From: Gallionella sp.
Lineage (GTDB): Bacteria; Pseudomonadota; Gammaproteobacteria; Burkholderiales; Gallionellaceae
NCBI GenBank assembly: GCA_017880865.1
Contig: JADGRL010000032.1
Location: 1 to 33,472 of the forward strand
Direction: 5' to 3'
DNA: 33,472 nucleotides
Below, piece after piece: positions 33,383 to 33,472 of the stretch; the first letter of the stretch is position 1; each line of letters begins with the position of its first letter. The notes under the pieces are model-generated. The model saw only the letters and a list, made by a program, of their open reading frames with translations. It was not told the DNA's origin and ran no database searches. The position numbers and the translations under genes are program-made.

Positions 33383-33472
33383 AGTCTGACGATGACCTAC
33401 TTTCACATGGGTAATCCACACTATCATCGGCGCGGAGTCGTTTCACTGTCCTGTTCGGGATGGGAAGGAGTG
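33383..33472 (-). rRNA. rrf: 5S ribosomal RNA, 3' part
   Basis: Minus-strand sequence contains 5S landmarks: CCCGAACAGGACAGTGAAAC, GCGCCGATGATAGTGTGG and CCATGTGAAAGTAGGTCATC near the 3' end. The 5' part, and the rest of the rRNA operon, lie beyond the right edge. The 3' end is estimated from the ending GTCATCGTCAGACTCC. Confidence 0.93.

Overview
The window looks like part of a betaproteobacterial chromosome, most likely from the Nitrosomonadales and plausibly a Gallionellaceae-type iron oxidiser (inference). The evidence is the order rpoE-rseA-rseB-rseC-mucD-lepA with nadB divergent, the order sdhCDAB-sdhE-gltA-sucAB with mdh divergent, a class I fumarase, and dnaX-ybaB-recR-rluB beside the SRP RNA. 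Apart from nadB and the right-hand genes from mdh onward, nearly everything is on the minus strand. No phage, insertion sequence or CRISPR array was seen, and no gap without a feature exceeds 300 bases.

Layout. 1-5003: partial lepA, then the envelope-stress operon rpoE-rseA-rseB-rseC-mucD (read right to left). 5166-7321: nadB and a convergent YgfX-like membrane protein. 7359-9944: a class III cyclase with a PEGA domain, followed by a tail-anchored Ser/Thr kinase. 10033-13860: rluB, recR, ybaB, dnaX and 4.5S RNA. 13931-16741: class I fumarase, tRNA-Leu(TAG) and an AcuI/YhdH-type reductase. 16931-26277: a TCA-cycle operon sdhC-sdhD-sdhA-(DUF3617)-sdhB-sdhE-gltA-sucA-sucB, with mdh divergent. 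The operon therefore covers succinate dehydrogenase with its flavinylation factor, citrate synthase, and E1/E2 of 2-oxoglutarate dehydrogenase. Neither lpdA nor sucCD is present in the window.

The accessory part is 27377-29300. Here two paralogous cysteine-rich lipoprotein genes flank a start-less, truncated copy of sdhC. That copy still carries the duplicated sdhC/mdh control region, which now faces an unrecognised 208-residue gene. The arrangement (sdhC 5' half, divergent control region, forward gene, lipoprotein) occurs twice in tandem, with mdh in the first unit and the unknown gene in the second. The sdhC fragment differs from its parent almost only at synonymous sites, so it probably diverged as a working gene, for example in a relative, before landing here.

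Five copies of a ~50-base imperfect palindrome lie between 16.7 and 29.3 kb. The outer arms are conserved and the inner stems covary. These REP-like elements sit at the gene boundaries of the TCA and accessory regions.

29380-33103 holds an AmmeMemoRadiSam set (amrB, amrA, amrS) overlapping an alpha/beta hydrolase gene, then a hypoxanthine-DNA glycosylase-like gene. The right edge has tRNA-Lys(CTT) and the 3' part of a 5S rRNA gene, so an rRNA operon on the minus strand continues beyond the window.
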